A stretch of 49,333 nt of DNA from an uncultured Terriglobales bacterium (GCA_955652395.1 CATPBJ010000116.1:1-49333); one strand, 5' to 3'; shown: positions 28,436-37,327, counted from the first letter of the stretch. The notes: generated from the letters alone by a model not told the origin. Translations and numbers: made by a program.

Positions 28436-29662
28436 CTATTTCGGCTTTTCGGAAGGTGCTATCTGAACCTGAATGGGGTGAACGTTGTCGGACTTTGTGG
28501 TGTCCACGGAGACTATTCCAAAACTGCCGTTCGCGTCGCGGGCTTGAACGGTTCGCGTGCCCTGCGCTCCGGAAGGGCCTGGGCGCACCGTGTTGGTAGT
28601 TAGAGTGATCACTCGCAGACCGGAGCCCGGATCGCCGGGGTTAGGCTGCTCCATTTGCTGTTCGGTGGTTTGCTGACCAGTTGAACTGGTGCTTTGGACG
28701 GTGGTTGCGCGCTCAACAAGGTGCAGGCTGCCGTCCCGAGCCGATCCTGCGACATCGACGGAATAGGTTTCCACCGTGTTGCGCTTTTCTCCGGGAGCGC
28801 TCTCGGATTCCTTGCTCACGGTACGAGAGACTTCGCCTAGCTTGCCCTCAGAGTCGGGGCGGGATACCCTCTCCTCGGTGCTGCGGTTCTTGCCTTCTTG
28901 CCTGGTGATAGCTTGCCGTATTTCGCTCGTTTGCCAGTTTCCGGCGCCATCGGGAAGTAGAGTGGTTTTTTGAGATTCTACCGTGTCATTCGCGCCTCGT
29001 TTGCGGCGCTCTTGCACCTTCATGGCTGGAGCCAGACCACCGTTGACACTTGGAAGCATCACCGTGGTTTTCGTCTCCTCCACATCCTTACTGGTACTTT
29101 TCGTCTCCTCGATTTGGCGCTGAACCAGTTGAAGCTTACCGTTGACATCGGGATTGGAGGTGGCGCGTACTACGTTCGTGTCACCTCCGGGCAGAGTGTG
29201 CTTTTCTTCTTCTGTTACCTGCAGCAGGGTTTTCGCCCCATTGGCATCTCGACCGAACGTGCGCGTGCTGGTTCGCACGGTAGTAGCGTCCACTTGCACC
29301 GTTTCCTTTTCGACGTCCTGGTAAGGTTCGAAATGTCCGTCAGACCCGCGGCGCTGGACCGATTGCTTGTCTAGCGTGCGATTGCCGTTCTGGGTGTGGC
29401 TTTCGAGAGTGCGTGTGGGATTTACGTTGTCACTTTGCGACTCGGTTGTGGCCGCCCAGGATTTGTGCGCATTCCCGGTTGGAGAATCGGATGTTTGCGC
29501 CCAAAGCGTGACATTAGAACAAAAATATAGGCTGATCGCGAGTAGCATGAGCTGGCTCAAACCTGCAGCGCATGACAAGCGAGGACGGTCGTCGCTACAT
29601 TGACGGCAAACGCGTGCAGATCGTTCATGTCCGTCCCGTTCGGATATATTTGTCGTTGGCAT
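28436..29662 (-). CDS. Secreted repeat-rich protein of unknown function
   Basis: From the ATG at 29662 (MPTTNISERDGHE) the product has 408 residues; an upstream in-frame ATG at 29746 is less likely. A hydrophobic signal region near residues 33-55 ends WAQ. The rest is a hydrophilic Thr/Glu/Ser-rich array of degenerate units of about 45-50 residues. Each unit combines a short Gly-containing turn (for example VNGKLQLVQRQ, ANGSFGIVSVDT), an ETKTT- or VETYS-like strand and a charged segment. Such an array would make a long extended, possibly fibrous exported protein. No enzyme motif is present. Confidence 0.7.
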   Translation of the reverse strand: MPTTNISERDGHERSARVCRQCSDDRPRLSCAAGLSQLMLLAISLYFCSNVTLWAQTSDSPTGNAHKSWAATTESQSDNVNPTRTLESHTQNGNRTLDKQSVQRRGSDGHFEPYQDVEKETVQVDATTVRTSTRTFGRDANGAKTLLQVTEEEKHTLPGGDTNVVRATSNPDVNGKLQLVQRQIEETKSTSKDVEETKTTVMLPSVNGGLAPAMKVQERRKRGANDTVESQKTTLLPDGAGNWQTSEIRQAITRQEGKNRSTEERVSRPDSEGKLGEVSRTVSKESESAPGEKRNTVETYSVDVAGSARDGSLHLVERATTVQSTSSTGQQTTEQQMEQPNPGDPGSGLRVITLTTNTVRPGPSGAQGTRTVQARDANGSFGIVSVDTTKSDNVHPIQVQIAPSEKPK

Positions 29663-30063
29663 GCCTACTATTCTCTCCCTGAGGACATTCGATGTCCAGC
29701 GAAACAGGGCAAGCATGCCAGAGGACTCTGTATAATCGGAGGCCAATTGGAAATCTCGGTTTCGCTTCCCGGTTGATAATGATTAATGCCCTCACACGCT
29801 TCCATCTTGGATTGCCTCACACTGGTGCGGCGATCGCTCCTGCTGCCGGAATTGCATCCGAACGTGTGCAACGAACGAAAAAGAGGTTCGAGCCCTCGCT
29901 GACAAAATCTCAAGCTATGGGCGCAAAGTCCATCGCCGCTACCGAATAGGGGATCTGGTGATTGACCAGAATGATTTGGCAGCACAGCTTCTAAAGCGTC
30001 CGGACATAGTCGGCACAGCATTGAACCTCCTGCTTGCGGAACAGAAAGTCCAAAGGGCTCCGC
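29663..30063. other. Intergenic region with no recognised gene
   Basis: About 400 bases between two leftward genes. It should carry the promoter of the repeat-rich protein gene. A GGTTCGAGCCC stretch near 29885 is not part of a foldable tRNA. Confidence 0.4.
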
Positions 30064-30585
30064 TTAGTGGATACTGGAAGATAAACGTCTGATCTCGGTC
30101 CGATCACTCTGGCCTGCCGAATGAGACGTTGCGCGGCAATGCGGTGATGTAACTCCGGTCGGTGATGCCGCCTGACCACTGAATGCAAGTGTGGCTGAAT
30201 CCAAGGTCGGATAAACTTCGAAAACCGAGATCAGGTGGGTAAGCTCCAGCAATTGGCGTATGAGATCACTGGGAGCAGCCAGCTTAATCGCGCCCTGGCT
30301 CGCTTGTGCTGTGACCGCAACAGAAACGAGTTCTCCGAGGCCAGCCGCGTCTATCATTTCGACGCCGCTGATGTCGATCACAATTTGACGGGTCTGCGGG
30401 AGCAGCCTCTCTATTTCGTCGGACAGCGCAGCAGCTTCCACGCCATAAGCGATTCGCCCCTTGCAACAAATCACTGTGACATCGTCAGTTATGCGGGTTT
30501 CCAGACTCAGCCTCAACTTCGCCTCCCTATTCTGACTGTTCAGGCGTTGCACTTCCCACAACGCACATGTAGATGTTTGGCTCAT
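30064..30585 (-). CDS. STAS-domain protein lacking the phosphorylatable Ser
   Basis: The 173-residue product has a STAS domain (residues 26-125: LSLETRITDDVTVICCKGRI, then IVIDISGVEMIDAAGLGELV). Anti-anti-sigma factors of this family usually carry Ser in a DSxG motif, where the anti-sigma kinase phosphorylates it. Here the motif is Asp79-Ala80-Ala81-Gly82, so it cannot be switched off in this way. It may be a constitutive antagonist or a structural STAS protein. The last 40 residues are polar and probably disordered. No anti-sigma factor or sigma factor gene is next to it. Confidence 0.85.
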   Translation of the reverse strand: MSQTSTCALWEVQRLNSQNREAKLRLSLETRITDDVTVICCKGRIAYGVEAAALSDEIERLLPQTRQIVIDISGVEMIDAAGLGELVSVAVTAQASQGAIKLAAPSDLIRQLLELTHLISVFEVYPTLDSATLAFSGQAASPTGVTSPHCRATSHSAGQSDRTEIRRLSSSIH

Positions 30586-31087
30586 AGTTTTTATTTTAGT
30601 GATTGGACGAGCTTCCGGGGTTAATGGACTGTGAAAAGTCGTAAATTATGGTTACGAGAGTTCGATCCAACATTGGTAGAGGCTAGATGAACGGATAATG
30701 TCCCTCATTGTTCAGCTCCAACCTGCGTCTGGAGGATATGGAGCCGCCCGTTGCTCCCCGGATGCATGGACATGCTGCGAACCAAAGCGGTCCAAAGACT
30801 TACTTCAAAGTGAGCGGCTCGCGTGCATGTGGGGGTGTGTTGCAACGGCCAAGAGCTGTACCGGGTTCCTCGGTCCGCGTATCCGGCGGCCCTGAGTTGA
30901 TAATATGTAGCATCTTGCTGGCATCACCGGAGCAGGCGCAACCGAGTCGAAACGATTTCCTTTCGGTAGCCAAGTTTCTACTGCTTTGGGTTCGCCAGTC
31001 GCATAAGCGACAAAAACAATCGTTCCGAATTTACGGCGTGATGACTTCGCGCCGATGAAGCCCATCGGTCTTTCTCCCCACACTTGT
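30586..31087. other. Intergenic region with no recognised gene
   Basis: About 500 bases upstream of the STAS gene. Frames on both strands look non-coding. The STAS promoter should be near 30590-30700. Confidence 0.4.
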
Positions 31088-31450
31088 CTATGGATGCGCT
31101 TTTTCGGTGTGACCATTACTTTTGTTGATTTCTGGACCGTGACCATTGTCATTGCCATACAGTCCATCCATTAAAAGGGCGTTTGTCCTTATCCGGCCCA
31201 TTTGTTCATAGATGTACTGGCGAAGGTCGGCTACGTCAAGAACGCGAGTTCCATTATTCAGGTGCGCATACATCAGGTCTCCCCTGAGGCTTTCGAGTAC
31301 CGATAGCGCGATTTGTCGTTGGTTCACGCCCATGACACGCTCCACTGCGAACAACATTTTGGACAACGCTACGGTACTTCCTTGATGCCCCTGAATCTGT
31401 GCAATTTTGATCACTTGGGCGGGGTTACCTGAGCAGAGGCGAATCAACAC
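31088..31450 (-). CDS. Possible small hypothetical protein
   Basis: The last 120 codons of a longer leftward frame, from a GTG at 31450, have protein-like composition (MLFAVERVMGVNQRQIALSV, LRQYIYEQMGRIRTNALLMD). The upstream part of that frame is antisense to a better-supported rightward gene at 31632-31982 and is not believed. The ribosome-binding site is not convincing. No family is recognised, and the frame may be a remnant. Confidence 0.3.
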   Translation of the reverse strand: MLIRLCSGNPAQVIKIAQIQGHQGSTVALSKMLFAVERVMGVNQRQIALSVLESLRGDLMYAHLNNGTRVLDVADLRQYIYEQMGRIRTNALLMDGLYGNDNGHGPEINKSNGHTEKAHP

Positions 31451-31631
31451 AGTTAACAAGGCTTGCTTGACTTTTATGGACGTCTGCCTTGCTTCAGCTA
31501 TGCTTTCCGGGTTGGTGGTGATCCTGCGGCGGCCTTCCCAGTGATTGCGAAAGAAGGATAGGGCACCGTCGCGGATAGGGTAGCGGTACCGGCCGGCGAC
31601 TTTGCGCCGCGAAGGCAATGGAGGATGGGGA

Positions 31632-31982
31632 ATGAGTGAAACAATGTGGAAAATAGCGGACGTGGGGAGCGCGCAGCCGGCGCCAACCTGGGCGATGTAT
31701 GCCGAGGCGATGAACAAGTTCACGAAGTCCGCCACGGCCTTCATGGAACACGTGCATCTTTTGACTGAGGCTAGGGATGCATACCAGGAGGCTATGATGG
31801 CTAGCACGGCACTACGCAACCGCTTGGATGCCGGCGACCAGACCCTGCGATCCCTTCGGGCCCAGCTGGCGCAAGTGGTCAACGACCATTTGGTCGAACC
31901 CACCCTCGACAGGAAAAAACCGGAACTGGTGAAAGGCGAAGCGACCAGCCAAAACACCGGCACGGGGAAAGCATTTCCATGA
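31632..31982 (+). CDS. Small helical protein of unknown function
   Basis: The ATG at 31632 is preceded by GGAGG (about 31619-31623). The 116-residue product is strongly helical, with amphipathic runs YAEAMNKFTKSATAFMEHVH and LDAGDQTLRSLRAQLAQVVN that could form a coiled-coil bundle. The end is a polar tail. Nothing catalytic is visible. About 320 bases downstream contain no clear gene until the interrupted frame at 32305. Confidence 0.55.
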   Translation: MSETMWKIADVGSAQPAPTWAMYAEAMNKFTKSATAFMEHVHLLTEARDAYQEAMMASTALRNRLDAGDQTLRSLRAQLAQVVNDHLVEPTLDRKKPELVKGEATSQNTGTGKAFP

Positions 31983-32304
31983 AAAAAGGCACCCAGGCGG
32001 TGACCTTCGATGCGGCCCCGCTGGAGTTGTGACGGCCCAATAGCATCAATTCGGATGACTGTCTCTCTGTGAAGTGCCTCGCCTTTTTTATTGTCGCAGC
32101 CTCGCATCTCTAGCCGTTTCCAGAAACAGGAGAATAGTGGTCCGCAAGACGGCCCTGCTATCCTCATCTTCCGAAGGCGGATCTTTCGTCATCGAGGGGG
32201 CCCAAAGGCTGGACTGCGGATCGGAAGGTTGGACGGCGCCTCGGTGTCTGCTGTGTCTATTATCCCAAAGGCTCCTGGGATACCGCGGAAACCGTGATGT
32301 GCCC

Positions 32305-32628
32305 AATATTGTTACGAACGGCGCAGGTAGGAGAACGCTCAAGGAATTGATGGATTCCGACTTAGCAAAATTTCGCAAAGACAATCCAGGAGTGAGCTAG
32401 GTCGACGGAGAAGACGTCCCTCTCAAGCATGCCGAACTGTCAAGCTGTGATTTCGATGGCGTCGACAAGGGTTCTTCGGAGGCCGTTGCCTATATCGACG
32501 AAGAAAAGATTATCGCCCTGGTGGTGGTGAGTTCAAAGACCGGGAAGGGATTAAATAGTGCGATGTCGCTATTGCGCACGGTTTTGGAGACCTACATTTA
32601 TGGCGTTAAAGCTGTGGGCGTCAATTGA
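32305..32628 (+). pseudogene. Small gene interrupted by an in-frame TAG
   Basis: One reading frame stays protein-like across a single TAG at 32398-32400. Before it the frame reads TLKELMDSDLAKFRKDNPG. After it come VDGEDVPLKHAELSSCDFDG, EAVAYIDEEKIIALVVVSSK and SAMSLLRTVLETYIYG, up to a TGA at 32626-32628. The segment after the TAG has no internal stop and looks like a folded alpha/beta domain, so the TAG is probably a recent nonsense mutation. The 5' boundary is uncertain and the family is not recognised. Its end overlaps the leftward gene at 32569-32775. Confidence 0.45.
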
Positions 32629-32775
32629 CATGATCCGCACTGCTCCCCGCTGGGGGAATGCTTTGGTTACGACCATGAGTTTCGTGATTAATGAGCCCCG
32701 CCTCGCAAAGAAACGATTTGCCACGACGACGATCGCGACCACTACTGCGATCTCAACCAGATTCGATAGTGCCAT
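32569..32775 (-). CDS. Small single-helix membrane protein
   Basis: The ATG at 32775 is preceded by TTGGAGGCAG, a strong ribosome-binding site at good spacing, which favours it over an upstream ATG at 32805. The 68-residue product has one N-terminal membrane helix (LVEIAVVVAIVVVANRFF) followed by a basic, mixed tail. It overlaps the end of a rightward pseudogene. No function is recognised. Confidence 0.5.
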   Translation of the reverse strand: MALSNLVEIAVVVAIVVVANRFFARRGSLITKLMVVTKAFPQRGAVRIMSIDAHSFNAINVGLQNRAQ

Positions 32776-32890
32776 GTTCTCTGCCTCCAAATGCGGCCCG
32801 ATCATGACACGGAGTCTCCGTCCTTGTCATCTGCATAGTCGTCCTCGGGCTGAACGATGGATGGCGCGATCCGCGTTCGAGAAACACATT

Positions 32891-33109
32891 ATGAGAGCAC
32901 AAGTTTTCATCGACCAGACCGAAGGTGGGTTCGTTGAGGTTTCCGTAGTGAAGGACGGCCTAAGCTCTGGCGCCGGGCTCAAATATGACGCACTCGGAAA
33001 GCGAAAGCAGTACTTTTGGCATTCGGATTTGATGCTGGGCTGGTTGATCGCCAACTCGGAATCCTTTCAGAGACGCCTCCGACCTGCTACTTCGGCTTCC
33101 AGTGGCTGA
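32891..33109 (+). CDS. Small protein of unknown function
   Basis: From the ATG at 32891 the product has 72 residues: MRAQVFIDQTEGGFVEVSVV, then GLKYDALGKRKQYFWHSDLM and a Ser-rich end. The alternating pattern suggests a small beta-rich protein. An upstream in-frame start near 32861 is possible. No clear ribosome-binding site or known family. Confidence 0.4.
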   Translation: MRAQVFIDQTEGGFVEVSVVKDGLSSGAGLKYDALGKRKQYFWHSDLMLGWLIANSESFQRRLRPATSASSG

Positions 33110-33311
33110 GATAGCCGATGATGTTTTACGATCACTGGGATTCAAAGCCGCCGCGTTCCAAGCTTTTTAGAAGTGGCAGGCTGCATCGCGCCGCCGGACT
33201 TAACCAAGTAGTTAGTCAGCGAAATACCCTATTGCCTTCCGGCGGTCAACTGTTTATGTTTATTCGTCATTCGTTCGTCTTACCCTTCTGGGTGGAAGGA
33301 GGTGGTGCGAG

Positions 33312-34205
33312 GTGAACCTGAAGCCGACGGTCTCTCCGGCCAAGCCATCTCTGGATCAGCGAGCATTCCAGCAACTCCTGGCTGCCGCGTATGCGTTGCA
33401 GCGGCACAACGATCATTTGATCGAGCGATCTCGGGCGTGCAGCACCCGTCCTCTCCATACTCTGCTACCGCTCGAATCGGCGCTTCCGTTAGTACAGTAC
33501 GAAGACGAACGATTTGCGGCCCTCAACGATCCTGGCAGACTCTCCGAGACGGCGTGTAGACCATCTGCCCTCGCATTTGAATCGCAAGCGCGGCAAATCA
33601 TATCGCCTGATCCCGAATTGCCATTTGAAAGTTCCGCTCTTTTGCCGGGAAGGTTACTTTCCCTGGCTCGCTCGGGGGTTTCGAAGGGAATGAATACTCT
33701 CCGCCTTGGCGACGTGAGTCGGCCGGCTGTCTGGAGGATGATCGAGACGGTCTCGATAGCCGCGGTCTTCTGCTGCGTCATGCTAAGCGCGTCGATTCAT
33801 CGCCTCTCGGCCTTTCCGGCTGAGCTCCCGCGGCCCTCTGAATCTGTCGAACAACGAATCGCCACCCCACAACCGAAACCGGTGGCAGCGGATTTCTCCG
33901 ACAAGGCGACCCGGGGGGTAGATCGTCTCGGATCAACTGAGCGCAGCCGGTCCGATGTCATCGCCCAAGACACTGTTATCCGGTATGACAAACACTCAAG
34001 CAATGTTCAGGCAAAAACAACTGCTAGCCTTTACCTTGCGCGCTGGTCTGTTGCCTCTGCTCAGAGGACGGATTTGAAGTCGGGTTCCCGGTTGAGTTTT
34101 GGCAGAGGCAACGACATGCTTGCCGCCGATACCGTGGTCCGTTACGGCGTGGACTTTGCTGCTCATCGCATCGTGCCGCGCGAGCAAACGTCGCCGGCTC
34201 GTTGA
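33312..34205 (+). CDS. Membrane-anchored protein of unknown function
   Basis: The GTG at 33312 is preceded by AAGGAGGTGG at 33295-33304, an excellent ribosome-binding site. The 297-residue product starts with LDQRAFQQLLAAAYALQRHN, a helical cytoplasmic region of about 160 residues. One membrane helix (about 155-172, VSIAAVFCCVMLSASIH) is followed by a Pro/Ser-rich exported part containing two similar short motifs, AQDTVIRYDKHS and AADTVVRYGVDF. The layout resembles acidobacterial proteins of unknown function with TVVRY repeats. It stands alone. Confidence 0.6.
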   Translation: MNLKPTVSPAKPSLDQRAFQQLLAAAYALQRHNDHLIERSRACSTRPLHTLLPLESALPLVQYEDERFAALNDPGRLSETACRPSALAFESQARQIISPDPELPFESSALLPGRLLSLARSGVSKGMNTLRLGDVSRPAVWRMIETVSIAAVFCCVMLSASIHRLSAFPAELPRPSESVEQRIATPQPKPVAADFSDKATRGVDRLGSTERSRSDVIAQDTVIRYDKHSSNVQAKTTASLYLARWSVASAQRTDLKSGSRLSFGRGNDMLAADTVVRYGVDFAAHRIVPREQTSPAR

Positions 34206-34536
34206 CGACCATTTTGAAGCGCAGTGTTTTGAGAGATTGCCACGAGCCTTGATGTCTCTCGAGACGGGCCCAGCACACATGGACCAAAGCCTTCGCCAGT
34301 GATGAGCAGTGCCCAGCCTGGCTTCAGCCGACGCGCTGGACTGATAATAACTTCCGTCCTATCATGGTTTTCGGTCGCTGCCGGATCACGCTTTCATGCG
34401 CTTCTCGATCAGTTTTCCCCTGGAAACTTTTGATTGTCGTGGGAAGTGTTTCCGAGGTTGACAAAGCAGGGTACAGTGTTGAATCTCGGGTTTCGCTAGG
34501 GGACTTGCGGTGTCGCTAGCTCAAGAGGAGGGCCTC
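34206..34536. other. Intergenic region with a possible promoter
   Basis: About 330 bases without a gene. A TTGACA at 34458-34463 is a candidate -35 box for the small membrane protein gene downstream, but no clear -10 box stands at the right distance. Confidence 0.3.
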
Positions 34537-34752
34537 GTGAATTACTTTGGCTGGCCGGAACTTCTGTTCCTATTTATCGGCGGCATCATCATTATCCTCC
34601 CCCTATGGAAGATTTTTTCTAAGGCCGGGTATCCGGGCGCCCTTTCTCTCGGAATGATCCTCCCGCTGGTAAACATCTTCCTGTTGTATTTTCTTGGGTT
34701 CAGCGACTGGCCGGTCCTGAAGGAATTGAAGGCTCTGCGTAGACCTCGCTAA
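34537..34752 (+). CDS. Small two-helix membrane protein
   Basis: The GTG at 34537 lies about five bases after AGAGGAGGG, which decides this start over the in-frame GTG at 34510. The 71-residue product (MNYFGWPELLFLFIGGIIII) has two membrane helices, about 7-23 and 38-57, joined by a short loop KIFSKAGYPGALSLG. A basic C-terminus follows. It matches a common class of small bacterial membrane proteins of unknown function. A bidirectional terminator lies downstream at 35047-35080. Confidence 0.72.
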   Translation: MNYFGWPELLFLFIGGIIIILPLWKIFSKAGYPGALSLGMILPLVNIFLLYFLGFSDWPVLKELKALRRPR

Positions 34753-34819
34753 GCGTCTCCTGGTCGCTTGGGGTTGAGGGCAGACTCTCGTCGACTCGGA
34801 GCAGGTTGAATGTTGTTAA

Positions 34820-34978
34820 GAGTACAAACAGAGGAATCTTGACGTGTTCATACTCCATTGCGACGGCCGCATCGTGTTTGGTGACGAAGGCGCCGTCCCG
34901 CAGACGCTTGATTCGGCTCATGAGGCTCGCCTTTGGGTCGGCAACCCGTCTGCAACTCCATCGCAATCGGTAACTTAG
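34820..34978 (+). pseudogene. Remnant of a STAS-type gene
   Basis: A stop-to-stop frame of 52 codons contains LDVFILHCDGRIVFGDEGA, which is the opening strand-turn-strand of a STAS domain. It then loses the family pattern and ends in TAG. No start codon or ribosome-binding site is present. It is probably a decayed fragment of an anti-anti-sigma gene like that at 30064-30585. Confidence 0.3.
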
Positions 34979-35046
34979 GAAAATGCCTACGGCGGCCGGC
35001 CCTTTTGTTCCCACTTTGACGAAGGGCTACTAACTCCAGAACGCAA

Positions 35047-35080
35047 AAAGAGAGCGGAAGTAACAACTTCCGCTTTCTTT
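35047..35080. terminator. Bidirectional terminator between converging genes
   Basis: A perfect nine-base stem (35053-35061 with 35066-35074) with the loop AACA extends to about 15 pairs with one mismatch. It is flanked by TTTCTTTCTTTT on the right and AAAAAG on the left, so it has a T-rich tail on either strand. It lies between the rightward 34537-34752 gene and the leftward 35108-35425 gene. Confidence 0.75.
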
Positions 35081-35107
35081 CTTTTGCTCGGAACATCTTA
35101 AATCGAG

Positions 35108-35425
35108 CTAAGTCGCCTTCTTTTGCTGTGACCTTGTCTTCGCCCATCGCGCGCGCTGTGCCGCAGCAATCTTCTTCCGAGCCGATTGGCTCATGGTGCG
35201 GGCTGGAGTGGGCGCTTTCACGCGTTTCGACTTCGCCCATCGCGCCCTTTGCGCGGCAGCTATCTTCCGGCGTGCAGCTGTAGACAGTGTCCGTCTCGGA
35301 CTGTTGGCTCTCGTTTCGCTACCGGTACGATTGCTCCCCACCAAGTTTCCGATTGCTTCAATAACCTGGTCCAAGCGACTTCGTTCCTGCCGGAGTTCCT
35401 TCAATACTTCGGCGAAATCCGCCAT
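35108..35425 (-). CDS. Small protein with AAQRARWA repeats
   Basis: The ATG at 35425 follows AGGAGG. The 105-residue product has a helical acidic start (MADFAEVLKELRQERSRLDQ) and a basic second half. That half carries two copies of ARRKIAAAQRARWAK / ARKKIAAAQRARWAK about 30 residues apart. The Lys/Arg-rich repeats suggest DNA or RNA binding. From memory this protein type is frequent in acidobacterial genomes, but its function is not known to me. A bidirectional terminator follows it. Confidence 0.8.
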   Translation of the reverse strand: MADFAEVLKELRQERSRLDQVIEAIGNLVGSNRTGSETRANSPRRTLSTAARRKIAAAQRARWAKSKRVKAPTPARTMSQSARKKIAAAQRARWAKTRSQQKKAT

Positions 35426-36032
35426 TAATTTGATCCTCCTGTCAATCTGTATCGAGTAACTACTGCGTCTATACTACACGTGACGCCTCGTAACGATCTA
35501 GTGGCGCTTCGCTTCTCCCCGGACTTATTGCCTCTAGCGAACCGCGCTCCAAAAACCTAAGCTGAAACAGTGGTACCTTCCCAACCCCTCTAGCCGCAGA
35601 TCGCGGCAACTCTCACGACCCAACCTAAGGAAAACATACATGAAACATGGCCAGCTTCTGTCCCACGTGGACACGGATATTCGGCGGAGCTTCGTTGAAT
35701 CCTGGTGTCTGCACCATTTTTGGGGAATTGACCCTACATCTGACCGGGCGTACCGTACTGTCGAAACAAATGCAAGTCTGACTGTCCTCGTCCCGACGAC
35801 GGGTTCCCTTCCTCGTAGCCAACGAAAGGAGCGCATGTCACGTTCACCCGAATCGTCGAAGAGTTGGCCCCGCGCCCCGAGTGCCCCAACCCAAGGGTGG
35901 CTGGATTTTCCCGGTCCAATAACTCTCCCCCTCCTCAAACCGTTGACCTCCCTCTTGATGCGGCCTAACATTGCCACCGATGCCAGTTCGCACACCCGGC
36001 ACATCGGAAGCTGAAAGCGAGGTAAGACAAAA
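35426..36032. other. Intergenic region with no recognised gene
   Basis: About 600 bases. A 253-codon leftward frame covers much of it and continues across the small gene at 36033-36206 on the opposite strand; its sequence has no family pattern and is taken as a shadow. The promoters of two divergent small genes should lie here. Confidence 0.4.
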
Positions 36033-36206
36033 ATGACCTGGAAAAGTAAATTGGTCCTCGGGATACTCACGGCTGTGGCCATGCTCTTGCTTAGTTTTGC
36101 GCTTCCAAGGGGAGGTTCGTTCCTGCGAGATGCACAGGCGGCGCAGTTTCCAGTAACGGTGGGGGTGTGGGCGATCTTCGTCTTGCTCTTCGTGAAGCTG
36201 AAATAG
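36033..36206 (+). CDS. 57-residue two-helix membrane protein
   Basis: The ATG at 36033 is preceded by GAGG. The product starts MTWKSKLVLGILTAVAMLLL and has a second hydrophobic stretch (VTVGVWAIFVLLFV) near the C-terminus. These are separated by a short loop with Arg, Gly and Asp. It is a plausible small inner-membrane protein with no recognised function. Confidence 0.55.
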   Translation: MTWKSKLVLGILTAVAMLLLSFALPRGGSFLRDAQAAQFPVTVGVWAIFVLLFVKLK

Positions 36207-36460
36207 GGAGTTGTCTCGAAACAGGACAGCATCCCGCAGGGGAGTCCTGCTCTGCGTGCAGATAACCCTTTTCGCAGCCGCAGCAAAATGGCCAAATGAC
36301 AAACATCGCGCCGAAAAACAACTACTTTAGCGCAGCTCCGCGAGTAATGGAGTTCCTGGGGGAGGGCTGTACCCTTGTGGGCTGACTCCGCTGGATTTAG
36401 CTCAGACTACCATTTGGTGTTAGACCGAAACAGTTCTTCCTGGTTGGGGGGGAAGGGCAA

Positions 36461-36832
36461 ATGCGACGGTCGATAATCTGGAACTCGGACCAAGAAGCCC
36501 AAGGCTGGGGCTGCTCGCAATGCGAGTGGACCTACCCTATTCCCACTCTTCTAAGCGACCCAGCGGCGAAAGACGCCTATGACCGCTTGGCTTCCACAAC
36601 GTTTCATGATCACAACTGCTCGGAGCACCACAGGGGAACGAAAACGACCTATGAGGAGACGTTCATCGAACGTATGCGAGAACTTGTCAGGCGGGGTTAC
36701 AAACCAAAGGACGCTGCCCAGCTTGTACTCCAAGAGGTAATGCTAGAAGACAGCAACAACCCGGAGATCTTGAAACAGGCTCGTGCTGATGCCGATGAGT
36801 TTCTTCTCAGGATCCGAGAGGGTCGACTCTGA
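36461..36832 (+). CDS. Small putative zinc-binding protein
   Basis: The 123-residue product has an N-terminal knuckle GWGCSQCEW (Cys18, Cys21) and a later FHDHNCSEHH cluster (His49, His51, Cys53) that could complete a zinc site. The C-terminal half is helical and acidic (RMRELVRRGYKPKDAAQLVL, DADEFLLRIREGRL). It is likely a cytoplasmic regulator or adaptor, but no partner is visible. An ORF-wide protein-like composition supports it. Confidence 0.65.
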   Translation: MRRSIIWNSDQEAQGWGCSQCEWTYPIPTLLSDPAAKDAYDRLASTTFHDHNCSEHHRGTKTTYEETFIERMRELVRRGYKPKDAAQLVLQEVMLEDSNNPEILKQARADADEFLLRIREGRL

Positions 36833-37078
36833 ACGTCGCCAATTTCTTCCCCGTTCCGAGTCTCGTTTTTTCCCGGCAGCTACGATCTTGTATTCGTAGG
36901 CATAGATGGTAATAACTTTATTCGGCAATCCGGTGTAGCAGCCTATGGACCCGCTACGGTTCGTTGACAGCACAGTGTCATACTAGAAGGAGGCCGAGGC
37001 CCAGACCTAATCGGGCCGAAGCCGTAGCCGGTGAGCCGCGACCGGGAATCGGGCATCCAAGAGACAGTACAGGCAAAC

Positions 37079-37327
37079 ATGCGACGAATTAGCTTAAAGA
37101 ACTGCCCGTATTGTGGGTGCTCCAGGATCTATCTCACTTCTTCCACGAGTCTGTGGCAAAAAATCTCTGCCCTATTCTTGCTTCGACTCGTACGATGTCA
37201 CATCTGTATGCGCCGCCACTTCCGGCCGATTTTTGTGCCCACGGCCAAGAATCCGGCAAGAACAAGAGAGGCTAAGAAGGCCGCGGAAGTTGTGGCAATC
37301 GAGAAACCGGCGAGGAAGGCGGTCTAA
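37079..37327 (+). CDS. Small zinc-ribbon protein
   Basis: From the ATG at 37079 (MRRISLKNCPYCGCSRIYL) the product has 82 residues; an in-frame GTG at 37031 would add 16. It has CPYCG and CHICMRRHF knuckles separated by about 30 residues that include a hydrophobic run (LWQKISALFLLRLV). The tail is basic and rich in Ala, Lys and Arg. It probably binds zinc; nucleic-acid binding is possible. The function is unknown. Confidence 0.6.
   Translation: MRRISLKNCPYCGCSRIYLTSSTSLWQKISALFLLRLVRCHICMRRHFRPIFVPTAKNPARTREAKKAAEVVAIEKPARKAV

Noticed and set aside
29880..29900. Possible tRNA T-arm (GGTTCGAGCCC)
   Set aside because: No acceptor, D or anticodon stems could be paired around it.
31088..32167. 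A 359-codon leftward frame as one gene
   Set aside because: Its first half is antisense to a rightward gene with a good ribosome-binding site (31632-31982) and has shadow-like composition. Only the last 120 codons are kept, at low confidence.
35534..36295. A 253-codon leftward frame
   Set aside because: No domain pattern; it covers a rightward small membrane protein gene with its own ribosome-binding site, so it is taken as a shadow.
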